NCBI RefSeq assembly: GCF_002900365.1
Contig: NZ_CP025979.1
Location: forward strand, 4,588,001-4,652,000
DNA length: 64,000 bases
From: Escherichia marmotae
Lineage (GTDB): Bacteria; Pseudomonadota; Gammaproteobacteria; Enterobacterales; Enterobacteriaceae
Direction: 5' to 3'
Shown: one piece after another, positions 1 through 8,751 of the stretch
Layout of the letters: each line of letters begins with the position of its first letter
How positions within the stretch are numbered: the first letter of the stretch is position 1
Notes under the pieces: model-generated
The model's database searches: none
Told to the model about the DNA's origin: nothing
What the model saw: only the letters and a program-made list of their open reading frames with translations
Program-made: the position numbers and the translations under genes

Positions 1-93
<93 letters not shown>

Positions 94-123
94 TAAACAA
101 AGTGCACTTTGTCAATAATCTGA

Positions 124-151
124 TTTGTCGGCAGTTGTTGCTGCCGACAAA
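124..151. terminator. Perfect hairpin after yfeS
   Basis: An 11-bp perfect stem, TTTGTCGGCAG / CTGCCGACAAA, has a 6-base loop and lies 9 bases past the yfeS stop codon. The T-run is weak on the yfeS strand. It may terminate or stabilise the yfeS transcript. Confidence 0.5.
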
Positions 152-159
152 TGCAGTTT

Positions 160-894
160 TTAATTTTCGTGTGGAAAAGCAGTAAGGTCATCAATCATTT
201 TTTGAAGTATTGGTGAGTCCTGACCGTCACCCCATTGAAGAATTTTTGCGGTAAGCTGATGACGCGCTAGTGCATTGAGTCCCATCTTTTTAAGTTTATG
301 GGAGATTTTACCCATGACTTTAATCTGACCGAATGCAGTCGAGTAGGTAATCATATTGCTCTGGATAGTGCTCATTTCATCGGCTAGTAATTGCGCACGA
401 ACATCCTCTTCAAGAATACTTTCCATAGCGATGTATTTCATACCCCAGATAGTTTCAATTAACATTTGAGGGAAATCAGCACAGTCCAGATCCGGCTTTT
501 TACGGAGGCTATTTTCAAGAACGTTTAGAGCATCAGCACCTTCATCGCTGCCAAAAGGAGATTCTTCATCCCAGCAACACATATAAAGTGGATCAGTAAA
601 ATGGCACTGGAAGTTTGGGTGTGACGTTTTAACATGTAACCCAATTTCTTCATCATCAAAATAGCAGCGATCCATGAAGTTAAAGTTTGGATCTTCTTGA
701 TAGCCTTTCTTCATTTTTGCGGCAATCAATTTATTGGCTTCTTTCAGACACTGTTCTTCATTATCGAACTCTTTTGTCTGGAATTTACCAATACTACCTA
801 CCTTGCCATAGTTGACAGCTAAACTATCCCCTTCGTAATCTATCCACCAAAATTTACTCGATTTTTCATCGTTATAAATAAAGCATTTTTTCAT
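160..894 (-). CDS. yfeS: YfeS, WGR-domain protein of unknown function
   Basis: This 244-residue protein starts MKKCFIYNDEKSSKFWWIDY. The first ~65 residues carry the WGR-type pattern (a WWIDYEGD / YGKVGSIG core, then a KEF..EEQCLKEANKLI segment), a small beta fold found in PARPs and in bacterial MolR-like proteins. The rest is acidic and unassigned, with no signal peptide or membrane segment. Length and position beside yfeK-pdxK match K-12 yfeS. It lies 32 bp downstream of yfeK on the same strand, so the two may be cotranscribed. The biochemical role is not known to me. Confidence 0.88.
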   Translation of the reverse strand: MKKCFIYNDEKSSKFWWIDYEGDSLAVNYGKVGSIGKFQTKEFDNEEQCLKEANKLIAAKMKKGYQEDPNFNFMDRCYFDDEEIGLHVKTSHPNFQCHFTDPLYMCCWDEESPFGSDEGADALNVLENSLRKKPDLDCADFPQMLIETIWGMKYIAMESILEEDVRAQLLADEMSTIQSNMITYSTAFGQIKVMGKISHKLKKMGLNALARHQLTAKILQWGDGQDSPILQKMIDDLTAFPHEN

Positions 895-926
895 GTTACC
901 ACCTGTAAATGCCTTGCCAAAGCGGA

Positions 927-1301
927 TTAATTCCCTTCCTCAGGCACTGTTTTATCCGTCTGCGCAATCAGCGCATGTAAAAAAGGTTGCGCATTTTCAT
1001 CGCTCTTACCGGGCATCTTCACGATGTAAGGCTTCCCGGTAATGGATGACGACGAAGCCACCTTATCAATAAACTGCTCGGCGGTATCAATGCGGTTGCG
1101 TGTGTTGCCGAGCTTCAACTTCAGATGCGAAACTGCTTCATCACAAGTATGTTGATCGCCATTGCGTATGAATATCAAATCCTTATGCTGCGCTAATCCC
1201 TCCAGCATGGCGTTAATTCTGACTTCTTCGTGGGCAGTTAACTTCGCGTAAGTGGGGAGTGCCATCAGCAGTGTGATGACCAGACAAATGATTTTCTTCA
1301 C
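927..1301 (-). CDS. yfeK: YfeK, predicted periplasmic DUF5329 protein
   Basis: This 124-residue protein has a clear signal peptide: MKK, a hydrophobic stretch, then PTYA with predicted cleavage before KLTAHE. The mature part has two Cys-poor helical segments and the motif FIRNGDQHTCDEAVSHLKLKL, typical of the DUF5329 family. It is divergent from pdxK with about 100 bp between, and upstream of yfeS. Length and context match K-12 yfeK. The function is unknown; export to the periplasm is inferred from the signal sequence. Confidence 0.88.
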   Translation of the reverse strand: MKKIICLVITLLMALPTYAKLTAHEEVRINAMLEGLAQHKDLIFIRNGDQHTCDEAVSHLKLKLGNTRNRIDTAEQFIDKVASSSSITGKPYIVKMPGKSDENAQPFLHALIAQTDKTVPEEGN

Positions 1302-1405
1302 TGAATTGCCTTATCCTTGTGTTGTATTAGCCGATTTGACTGTCAGAATCAGGTAAAGTTTCGGTTGGGGTACGATGGGGATCATCGGCAAGGAGAAATT
1401 ATTAA

Positions 1406-2257
1406 ATGAGTAGTTTGTTGTTGTTTAACGATAAGAGCAGGGCGTTGCAGGCGGATATCGTCGCCGTGCAATCGCAGGTGGTGTATGGCAGCGTAGGCAA
1501 CAGCATTGCCGTGCCTGCCATTAAACAGAACGGCCTGAATGTCTTTGCCGTACCGACCGTGTTGCTGAGTAATACGCCGCATTATGACACGTTCTACGGT
1601 GGTGCGATTCCGGACGAGTGGTTTAGCGGTTATTTGCGCGCACTGAAAGAGCGTGATGCGCTGCGTAAGTTACGTGCGGTGACTACGGGCTATATGGGGA
1701 CAGCGTCACAAATTAGAATCCTTGCCGAATGGCTGACAGTCTTACGCGAAGAGCATCCTGACTTGCTGATTATGGTCGATCCGGTGATTGGCGATATTGA
1801 TAGTGGTATTTACGTCAAACCTGACCTTCCCGATGCGTATCGGCAATATTTACTGCCACTGGCGCAGGGGATTACGCCAAATATCTTTGAGCTGGAAATC
1901 CTGACCGGTAAAAACTGCCGCGATCTCGACAGCGCCATTGCCGCAGCAAAAAGTTTGCTTTCAGAGACATTAAAATGGGTGGTTATTACCAGCGCTTCCG
2001 GCAATGAAGACAATCAGGATATGCAGGTGGTGGTGGTCAGTGCCGATAGCGTGAATGTCATTTCCCACTCTCGGGTAAAAACGGATCTTAAAGGTACTGG
2101 CGATCTGTTTTGCGCTCAACTTATCAGTGGATTACTGAAAGGGAAGGCGTTAACCGACGCAGTGCACAGCGCAGGTTTACGCGTGCTGGAGGTGATGTGT
2201 TATACCCAGCAGCGTGAAAGCGATGAATTGATTTTGCCGCCGCTGGCGGAAGCATAA
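1406..2257 (+). CDS. pdxK: Pyridoxal / pyridoxine / HMP kinase
   Basis: This 283-residue ribokinase-family enzyme phosphorylates pyridoxal, pyridoxine, pyridoxamine and hydroxymethylpyrimidine with ATP in vitamin B6 salvage. The ATP/anion-hole motif KGTGD with its catalytic Asp is near residue 233. The motifs MVDPVIGD and TPN(I)FELEILTG, typical of PdxK/PdxY kinases, are also present. A good ribosome site (AAGGAG, 1389-1394) precedes the ATG. It converges on crr. In K-12 a bidirectional terminator separates the two, but here a 6.5-kb IS island sits in that terminator, so read-through from pdxK and the transcript end may be altered. The coding sequence is intact. Confidence 0.97.
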   Translation: MSSLLLFNDKSRALQADIVAVQSQVVYGSVGNSIAVPAIKQNGLNVFAVPTVLLSNTPHYDTFYGGAIPDEWFSGYLRALKERDALRKLRAVTTGYMGTASQIRILAEWLTVLREEHPDLLIMVDPVIGDIDSGIYVKPDLPDAYRQYLLPLAQGITPNIFELEILTGKNCRDLDSAIAAAKSLLSETLKWVVITSASGNEDNQDMQVVVVSADSVNVISHSRVKTDLKGTGDLFCAQLISGLLKGKALTDAVHSAGLRVLEVMCYTQQRESDELILPPLAEA

Positions 2258-2265
2258 AAAAATGG

Positions 2266-2277
2266 CGCCCACGGGCG
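2266..2277. repeat. Left 12-bp target duplication of resident IS4
   Basis: CGCCCACGGGCG directly abuts the IS4 terminal sequence TAATGCCA and is repeated exactly at 8752-8763 on the far side of the island. IS4 is known to make 11-13 bp duplications, so the outermost element was an IS4 inserted in the GC-rich stem of the pdxK/crr terminator. Confidence 0.9.
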
Positions 2278-2285
2278 TAATGCCA
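2278..2285 (-). mobile_element. Remnant of IS4 right inverted repeat
   Basis: TAATGCCA matches the first bases of the IS4 right end (TAATGCCAGTCAGTTAAG in the complete copy, read on the minus strand at 5036-5019) and is followed immediately by the IS256-family terminus GAGCCTGT. It pairs with the intact left end at 8751 to delimit the original IS4. Confidence 0.75.
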
Positions 2286-3600
2286 GAGCCTGTACATAGA
2301 TTTGTGTAATTGCCTGATTTTGATATGTTCAATCCAGCATCAAATGAAGGTTAATTTATGGACGAAAAACAGTTACAGGCTCTGGCTAACGAACTGGCCA
2401 AAAACCTCAAAACCCCTGAAGACCTCAGTCAGTTTGATCGGCTGCTGAAAAAGCTCAGCGTTGAAGCCGCTCTCAATGCAGAGATGACACACCATCCTGG
2501 GTATGAGAAAAATCAGTCCAGACCAGGAGCTAACTCCCGCAACGGTTTTTCCACAAAGACCGTTATCACAGGCGACGGTCCACTGGAACTGCGTACTCCG
2601 CGCGATCGTGACGGTACCTTCGAACCACAACTGGTAAAGAAAAATCAGACCCGTATTACCGGGATGGATAACCAGATCCTCTCGTTGTATGCCAAAGGGA
2701 TGACCACCCGTGAGATAGCTGCTGCGTTCAAAGAACTGTATGACGCAGATGTTTCACCGGCACTGATATCAAAGGTTACCGATGCCGTGATGGAGCAGGT
2801 TGTAGAATGGCAAAACCGACCACTGGATGCTGTTTACCCCATTGTTTATCTTGACTGTATCGTCCTGAAAGTTCGGCAGGACAGTCGCGTCATCAACAAA
2901 TCGGTGTTCCTGGCACTGGGCATCAATATCGAAGGTCAGAAAGAACTGCTGGGTATGTGGCTGGCCGAAAATGAAGGGGCGAAGTTCTGGCTCAATGTGC
3001 TGACTGAACTGAAAAACCGCGGTCTGAACGATATCCTCATCGCCTGTGTGGATGGCCTGAAAGGCTTCCCGGATGCCATCAACACAGTATATCCGAAGGC
3101 CCGCATCCAGTTATGCATCGTGCATATGGTGCGCAACAGCCTGCGCTTCGTGTCATGGAAGGACTACAAAGCCGTCACTCGCGACCTGAAAGCGATTTAT
3201 CAGGCTCCCACGGAAGAGGCAGGCCAGCAGGCACTGGAAGCGTTCGCTGCGGCCTGGGACTGTCGCTATCCTCAGATAAGCCGAAGCTGGCAGGCTAACT
3301 GGCCGAATCTTGCCACGTTCTTCGCTTATCCAACGGACATCCGCAAAGTGATCTATACGACGAATGCCATCGAGTCGCTAAACAGCGTGATCCGCCATGC
3401 GCTCAAAAAGCGTAAAGTGTTCCCGACAGACGACTCGGTGAAAAAAGTGGTGTGGCTGGCAATCCAGTCTGCGTCCCAGAAATGGACGATGCCGTTGAAG
3501 GACTGGCGAATGGCAATGAGCCGCTTTATTATCGAGTTCGGTGACCGCCTGGACGGTCACTTCTGAGAAAAGGCATTTACACAGAATCTTAAACAGGCTC
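2286..3600 (+). mobile_element. IS256-family insertion sequence, copy 1
   Basis: The element is 1315 bp long. Its ends are imperfect inverted repeats starting GAGCCTGT and continuing TAGATTTGTGTAA on the left and AAGATTCTGTGTAA on the right (read inward). It carries one transposase gene. The type is close to IS1414/ISEc39 of E. coli, from memory. No flanking direct repeat is visible: the left flank is IS4 remnant and the right flank is CTTTCTGG. Confidence 0.88.
2358..3566 (+). CDS. IS256-family (mutator) transposase
   Basis: This 402-residue DDE transposase of the Transposase_mut family matches the full length of IS1414/ISEc39-type enzymes. Catalytic signatures are visible: YLDCIVLKV (first Asp), IACVDGLKGFPDAI (second Asp) and YTTNAIESLNSVIR (the conserved Glu region). 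The start follows AATGAAGGTTAATTT with an AAGG ribosome site. The protein is identical to the copy at 6247-7455, so the two elements are recent duplicates. It should be functional as far as the reading frame shows. Confidence 0.93.
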   Translation: MDEKQLQALANELAKNLKTPEDLSQFDRLLKKLSVEAALNAEMTHHPGYEKNQSRPGANSRNGFSTKTVITGDGPLELRTPRDRDGTFEPQLVKKNQTRITGMDNQILSLYAKGMTTREIAAAFKELYDADVSPALISKVTDAVMEQVVEWQNRPLDAVYPIVYLDCIVLKVRQDSRVINKSVFLALGINIEGQKELLGMWLAENEGAKFWLNVLTELKNRGLNDILIACVDGLKGFPDAINTVYPKARIQLCIVHMVRNSLRFVSWKDYKAVTRDLKAIYQAPTEEAGQQALEAFAAAWDCRYPQISRSWQANWPNLATFFAYPTDIRKVIYTTNAIESLNSVIRHALKKRKVFPTDDSVKKVVWLAIQSASQKWTMPLKDWRMAMSRFIIEFGDRLDGHF

Positions 3601-3610
3601 CTTTCTGGTG

Positions 3611-5036
3611 TAATGCCGATCAGTTAAGGATCAGTTGACCGATCCAGTGGCTGTGTAAGAATCCGGAAACGCTCACTCGTTTCCGGATTTTTTTATGCTC
3701 ATTGGACAGGCCCTTGATCTGGTATCCCGTTACGATTCTCTGCGTAACCCACTGACTTCTCTGGGGGATTACCTCGACCCCGAACTCATCTCTCGTTGCC
3801 TTGCCGAATCAGGTACTGTAACGCTACGCAAGCGCCGTCTTCCCCTCGAAATGATGGTCTGGTGTATTGTTGGCATGGCGCTTGAGCGTAAAGAACCTCT
3901 TCACCAGATTGTGAATCGCCTGGACATCATGCTACCGGGCAATCGCCCCTTCGTTGCCCCCAGTGCCGTTATTCAGGCCCGCCAGCGCCTGGGAAGTGAG
4001 GCTGTCCGCCGCGTGTTCACGAAAACAGCGCAGCTCTGGCATAACACCACGCCGCATCCGCACTGGTGCGGCCTGACCCTGCTGGCCATCGATGGTGTGT
4101 TCTGGCGCACACCGGATACACCAGAGAACGATGCAGCCTTCCCCCGCCAGACACATGCCGGGAACCCGGCGCTCTACCCGCAGGTCAAAATGGTCTGCCA
4201 GATGGAACTGACCAGCCATCTGCTGACGGCTGCAGCCTTCGGCACGATGAAGAACAGCGAAAATGAGCTTGCTGAGCAACTTATAGAACAAACCGGCGAT
4301 AACACCCTGACGTTAATGGATAAAGGTTATTACTCACTGGGACTGTTAAATGCCTGGAGCCAGGCGGGAGAACACCGCCACTGGATGATCCCTCTCAGAA
4401 AGGGAGCGCAATATGAAGAGATCAGAAAACTGGGTAAAGGCGATCATCTGGTGAAGCTGAAAACCAGCCCGCAGGCACGAAAAAAGTGGCCGGGGCTGGG
4501 AAATGAGGTGACAGCCCGCCTGCTGACCGTGACGCGCAAAGGAAAAGTCTGCCATCTGCTGACGTCGATGACGGACGCCATGCGCTTCCCCGGAGGAGAA
4601 ATGGCGGATCTGTACAGTCATCGCTGGGAAATCGAACTGGGATACAGGGAGATAAAACAGACGATGCAACTGAGCAGGCTGACGCTGAGAAGTAAAAAGC
4701 CGGAGCTTGTGGAGCAAGAGCTGTGGGGTGTCTTACTGGCTTATAATCTGGTGAGATATCAGATGATTAAAATGGCAGAACATCTGAAAGGTTACTGGCC
4801 GAATCAACTGAGTTTCTCAGAATCATGCGGAATGGTGATGAGAATGCTGATGACATTGCAGGGCGCTTCACCGGGACGTATACCGGAGCTGATGCGCGAT
4901 CTTGCAAGTATGGGACAACTTGTGAAATTACCGACAAGAAGGGAAAGAGCCTTCCCGAGAGTGGTAAAGGAGAGGCCCTGGAAATACCCCACAGCCCCGA
5001 AAAAGAGCCAGTCAGTTGCTTAACTGACTGGCATTA
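3611..5036 (+). mobile_element. Complete IS4 element
   Basis: The element is exactly 1426 bp, the standard IS4 length, with 18-bp ends TAATGCCGATCAGTTAAG (left) and TAATGCCAGTCAGTTAAG (right, minus strand). It lacks a target duplication: the left flank is 10 bp of unassigned DNA after an IS256-family end and the right flank is the middle of a glucosidase gene. One side has therefore been rearranged after insertion. Confidence 0.95.
3695..5023 (+). CDS. insG: IS4 transposase InsG
   Basis: This 442-residue full-length IS4 transposase is a DDE enzyme with the YREIK signature near residue 319 (ELGYREIKQTMQLSRL). Asp-containing blocks LLAIDGVFWRTPD and TLMDKGYYSLGLL complete the DDE set. It is nearly identical to K-12 InsG as I recall it. 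It starts MLIGQ where the second, resident copy starts MHIGQ, and has HNTTPH where that copy has HNATPH, so the two IS4 copies are different alleles and not products of one local duplication. Confidence 0.96.
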   Translation: MLIGQALDLVSRYDSLRNPLTSLGDYLDPELISRCLAESGTVTLRKRRLPLEMMVWCIVGMALERKEPLHQIVNRLDIMLPGNRPFVAPSAVIQARQRLGSEAVRRVFTKTAQLWHNTTPHPHWCGLTLLAIDGVFWRTPDTPENDAAFPRQTHAGNPALYPQVKMVCQMELTSHLLTAAAFGTMKNSENELAEQLIEQTGDNTLTLMDKGYYSLGLLNAWSQAGEHRHWMIPLRKGAQYEEIRKLGKGDHLVKLKTSPQARKKWPGLGNEVTARLLTVTRKGKVCHLLTSMTDAMRFPGGEMADLYSHRWEIELGYREIKQTMQLSRLTLRSKKPELVEQELWGVLLAYNLVRYQMIKMAEHLKGYWPNQLSFSESCGMVMRMLMTLQGASPGRIPELMRDLASMGQLVKLPTRRERAFPRVVKERPWKYPTAPKKSQSVA

Positions 5037-5990
5037 CAGCTATGGCTGACGATTAACGAACAGAACACCATGATCCTGCATCCCGGCGCGATTGGCGTAC
5101 CCGCCAATCGTGAACTGCCGGATAAGAAGGCGCTGTACCAGCAGAATCATCATATGATGCTGGCTCAGGCGCAGATCTTCGCCCTGTGCCACCGCGAATT
5201 CCCTGGGCTGCGCATCGGCCCGGCGATAAACACCACTTCGATGTACGCCGAAAGTTGCAAACCGGAAGACGCTATTGCCGCGCATAACTGGGAAACGCTG
5301 CGCTGCTGGAGTTTTTTAGATGTAGCGGTACATGGTCGCTACAACGCCCTGGCGTGGGCGTATTTGCAGGATCGCGGCCTCGCGCCGGAAATGCAGCCAG
5401 AAGATGCGCTGATTTTGCAGCAGGGGCGGCCGGATTTTATCGCCATTAACTACTACTCAACCGCGACGATTGCTGCCAGCCGGGGCGATGGTGCCGATGT
5501 TGCCCCCCGCGCGGGCGATCAACAAATTATGCTGGGCGAAGAGGGCGTTTATCGGCCAGCGGAAAATCCGTGGGTCGGCAAAACGCCTTACGGCTGGGTC
5601 GTTGATCCGGTGGGATTGCGCCTGACGCTGCGTAAAGTGTGCGAGCGCTACGGCCTGCCGATTCTGATCAGCGAAAACGGTATGGGCGCACCGGATAAGC
5701 TGGAGCATGATGGGACGGTGAATGACGATTACCGTATCGCTTTCCTTGAGGCGCACATTGAGCAAATGCGTCTGGCAATTGCTGACGGCGTCGAGCTGAT
5801 GGGCTACTGCCCATGGGCAGCAATTGATGTGGTAAGCACTCACCAGGGATACGCTAAGCGCTACGGTTTTATTTATGTCGATCGCGGCGAGGATGATCTG
5901 AAGAGTTTGCAAAGGATCCGCAAACGCAGTTTCTGGTGGTATAAGGATGTCATCGCGCAAAACGGTAACCACAACGAGTCTCAGAGATGA
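5037..5990 (+). pseudogene. 6-phospho-beta-glucosidase fragment (GH1), 5' part lost
   Basis: This is the C-terminal ~317 residues of a glycoside hydrolase family 1 enzyme that would split phosphorylated beta-glucosides after PTS uptake. The open frame runs in phase from the IS4 border: WLTINEQN (acid/base Glu) begins at 5043, and the nucleophile motif ISENGMG lies near codon 217. Family members are about 470-480 residues, so about 160 N-terminal residues are missing, replaced by IS4. The internal ATG at 5070 is not a natural start. The stop overlaps the next gene's start by 4 bp, as in an operon. It resembles BglA/AscB-type enzymes but is clearly distinct from K-12 BglA. Confidence 0.85.
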
Positions 5991-6212
5991 TTGTTCAGAA
6001 GGTGCTCAATAATAGCCTGGTGCTCTCCCTTGATGACGATAACAGGGAAGTTATCGTCATGGGGAAAGGTATTGGCTTCAACAGCAGACCCGGGGACGAG
6101 ATCGCCCCGGAGCAGATAGAGAAGCTATTTGTAACCCAGACGCTTGACGAACGCAGCGGCTATCTTGAGGCACTTTCCGCTATACCGGATGAAGTCATCG
6201 AAATGGCTGCGA
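5987..6212 (+). pseudogene. BglG-type antiterminator, N-terminal fragment
   Basis: About 75 codons remain before the IS256-family border. They cover the CAT RNA-binding domain (MIVQKVLNNSLVLSLDDD, then EVIVMGKGIGFNSRPGDEI), the hallmark of BglG/LicT antiterminators, and the beginning of PRD1. Apparent codons after 6212 (to 6256) are IS sequence. The PRD domains that sense PTS phosphorylation are gone, so the fragment cannot be regulated normally. Overlap with the glucosidase gene supports a bgl-like operon as the source of this DNA. Confidence 0.82.
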
Positions 6213-7527
6213 GAGCCTGTTTAAGATTCTGTGTAAATGCCTTTTCTCAGAAGTGACCGTCCAGGCGGTCACCGAACTCGATAATAAAGCGGCTCATTGC
6301 CATTCGCCAGTCCTTCAACGGCATCGTCCATTTCTGGGACGCAGACTGGATTGCCAGCCACACCACTTTTTTCACCGAGTCGTCTGTCGGGAACACTTTA
6401 CGCTTTTTGAGCGCATGGCGGATCACGCTGTTTAGCGACTCGATGGCATTCGTCGTATAGATCACTTTGCGGATGTCCGTTGGATAAGCGAAGAACGTGG
6501 CAAGATTCGGCCAGTTAGCCTGCCAGCTTCGGCTTATCTGAGGATAGCGACAGTCCCAGGCCGCAGCGAACGCTTCCAGTGCCTGCTGGCCTGCCTCTTC
6601 CGTGGGAGCCTGATAAATCGCTTTCAGGTCGCGAGTGACGGCTTTGTAGTCCTTCCATGACACGAAGCGCAGGCTGTTGCGCACCATATGCACGATGCAT
6701 AACTGGATGCGGGCCTTCGGATATACTGTGTTGATGGCATCCGGGAAGCCTTTCAGGCCATCCACACAGGCGATGAGGATATCGTTCAGACCGCGGTTTT
6801 TCAGTTCAGTCAGCACATTGAGCCAGAACTTCGCCCCTTCATTTTCGGCCAGCCACATACCCAGCAGTTCTTTCTGACCTTCGATATTGATGCCCAGTGC
6901 CAGGAACACCGATTTGTTGATGACGCGACTGTCCTGCCGAACTTTCAGGACGATACAGTCAAGATAAACAATGGGGTAAACAGCATCCAGTGGTCGGTTT
7001 TGCCATTCTACAACCTGCTCCATCACGGCATCGGTAACCTTTGATATCAGTGCCGGTGAAACATCTGCGTCATACAGTTCTTTGAACGCAGCAGCTATCT
7101 CACGGGTGGTCATCCCTTTGGCATACAACGAGAGGATCTGGTTATCCATCCCGGTAATACGGGTCTGATTTTTCTTTACCAGTTGTGGTTCGAAGGTACC
7201 GTCACGATCGCGCGGAGTACGCAGTTCCAGTGGACCGTCGCCTGTGATAACGGTCTTTGTGGAAAAACCGTTGCGGGAGTTAGCTCCTGGTCTGGACTGA
7301 TTTTTCTCATACCCAGGATGGTGTGTCATCTCTGCATTGAGAGCGGCTTCAACGCTGAGCTTTTTCAGCAGCCGATCAAACTGACTGAGGTCTTCAGGGG
7401 TTTTGAGGTTTTTGGCCAGTTCGTTAGCCAGAGCCTGTAACTGTTTTTCGTCCATAAATTAACCTTCATTTGATGCTGGATTGAACATATCAAAATCAGG
7501 CAATTACACAAATCTATGTACAGGCTC
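6213..7527 (-). mobile_element. IS256-family insertion sequence, copy 2
   Basis: This is a 1315-bp inverted copy of the element at 2286-3600, with the same termini. Together the two form inverted outer arms around IS4 and the sugar-gene fragment. It interrupts the BglG-type gene on the left. The right flank is 26 bp of unassigned sequence and then truncated IS4. Confidence 0.9.
6247..7455 (-). CDS. IS256-family transposase, copy 2
   Basis: This protein is identical, residue for residue, to the 402-residue transposase at 2358-3566, in opposite orientation. The same DDE motifs are present (YLDCIVLKV, IACVDGLKG, TTNAIESLNS). Two intact inverted copies could in principle mobilise the 5.2-kb segment between 2286 and 7527, or support inversion of it by homologous recombination. 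The frame is intact. Confidence 0.93.
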   Translation of the reverse strand: MDEKQLQALANELAKNLKTPEDLSQFDRLLKKLSVEAALNAEMTHHPGYEKNQSRPGANSRNGFSTKTVITGDGPLELRTPRDRDGTFEPQLVKKNQTRITGMDNQILSLYAKGMTTREIAAAFKELYDADVSPALISKVTDAVMEQVVEWQNRPLDAVYPIVYLDCIVLKVRQDSRVINKSVFLALGINIEGQKELLGMWLAENEGAKFWLNVLTELKNRGLNDILIACVDGLKGFPDAINTVYPKARIQLCIVHMVRNSLRFVSWKDYKAVTRDLKAIYQAPTEEAGQQALEAFAAAWDCRYPQISRSWQANWPNLATFFAYPTDIRKVIYTTNAIESLNSVIRHALKKRKVFPTDDSVKKVVWLAIQSASQKWTMPLKDWRMAMSRFIIEFGDRLDGHF

Positions 7528-8667
7528 CAATACGGTTCTGACGAGCCGCTTACGTTGATTCGGCCAGTAACCTTTCAGATGTTCTGCCATTTTAATCATC
7601 TGATATCTCACCAGATTATAAGCCAGTAAGACACCCCACAGCTCTTGCTCCACAAGCTCCGGCTTTTTACTTCTCAGCGTCAGCCTGCTCAGTTGCATCG
7701 TCTGTTTTATCTCCCTGTATCCCAGTTCGATTTCCCAGCGATGACTGTACAGATCCGCCATTTCTCCTCCGGGGAAGCGCATGGCGTCCGTCATCGACGT
7801 CAGCAGATGGCAGACTTTTCCTTTGCGCGTCACGGTCAGCAGGCGGGCTGTCACCTCATTTCCCAGTCCCGGCCACTTTTTTCGTGCCTGCGGGCTGGTT
7901 TTCAGCTTCACCAGATGATCGCCTTTACCCAGTTTTCTGATCTCTTCATATTGCGCTCCCTTTCTGAGAGGGATCATCCAGTGGCGGTGTTCTCCCGCCT
8001 GGCTCCAGGCATTTAACAGTCCCAGTGAGTAATAACCTTTATCCATTAACGTCAGGGTGTTATCGCCGGTTTGTTCTATAAGTTGCTCAGCAAGCTCATT
8101 TTCGCTGTTCTTCATCGTGCCGAAGGCTGCAGCCGTCAGCAGATGGCTGGTCAGTTCCATCTGGCAGACCATTTTGACCTGCGGGTAGAGCGCCGGGTTC
8201 CCGGCATGTGTCTGGCGGGGGAAGGCTGCATCGTTCTCTGGTGTATCCGGTGTGCGCCAGAACACACCATCGATGGCCAGCAGGGTCAGGCCGCACCAGT
8301 GCGGATGCGGCGTGGCGTTATGCCAGAGCTGCGCTGTTTTCGTGAACACGCGGCGGACAGCCTCACTTCCCAGGCGCTGGCGGGCCTGAATAACGGCACT
8401 GGGGGCAACGAAGGGGCGATTGCCCGGTAGCATGATGTCCAGGCGATTCACAATCTGGTGAAGAGGTTCTTTACGCTCAAGCGCCATGCCAACAATACAC
8501 CAGACCATCATTTCGAGGGGAAGACGGCGCTTGCGTAGCGTTACAGTACCTGATTCGGCAAGGCAACGAGAGATGAGTTCGGGGTCGAGGTAATCCCCCA
8601 GAGAAGTCAGTGGGTTACGCAGAGAATCGTAACGGGATACCAGATCAAGGGCCTGTCCAATGTGCAT
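7504..8667 (-). pseudogene. insG: Truncated IS4 transposase (resident copy)
   Basis: The frame starts MHIGQALDLVSRY, as in standard InsG, and follows it to YWPNQ (about residue 370), where IS4 sequence stops at 7554. The remaining codons run through 26 bp of foreign DNA into the IS256-family end and give an unrelated tail. The YREIK catalytic block is still present, but about 70 C-terminal residues are missing and the element has lost its right end, so it is not self-mobile. Confidence 0.88.
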
Positions 8668-8751
8668 AAAAAAATCCGGAAACGAGTGAGCGTTTCCGGA
8701 TTCTTACACAGCCACTGGATCGGTCAACTGATCCTTAACTGATCGGCATTA
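7554..8751 (-). mobile_element. IS4, left 1198 bp of resident copy
   Basis: This runs from the intact left inverted repeat (TAATGCCGATCAGTTAAG on the minus strand, ending at 8751) to a breakpoint inside the transposase gene at 7554. With the 8 bp left at 2278-2285, about 220 bp of the original 1426 bp have been lost. Confidence 0.9.

Larger units (their letters stand above)
2278..8751. mobile_element. Nested IS4 / IS256-family island
   Basis: The order is: 8 bp of the IS4 right end (2278-2285), an IS256-family element (+, 2286-3600), 10 bp unassigned, complete IS4 (+, 3611-5036), a beta-glucoside operon fragment (5037-6212), an IS256-family element (-, 6213-7527), 26 bp unassigned, and IS4 minus its 3' ~220 bp (-, 7554-8751). 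Only the outer IS4 boundaries show a target duplication. No 8-9 bp duplication flanks the IS256 pair. The simplest reading is that a resident reverse-oriented IS4 received an inverted composite carrying IS4 and sugar genes, with loss of about 220 bp. This reconstruction is inference; the boundaries are read directly. Confidence 0.85.

Noticed and set aside
2286..7527. Reading the two IS256-family copies as an active composite transposon with its own target duplication.
   Set aside because: The flanks (TAATGCCA on the left, CAATACGG on the right) do not match, so no simple insertion event of the whole composite at this site can be shown.
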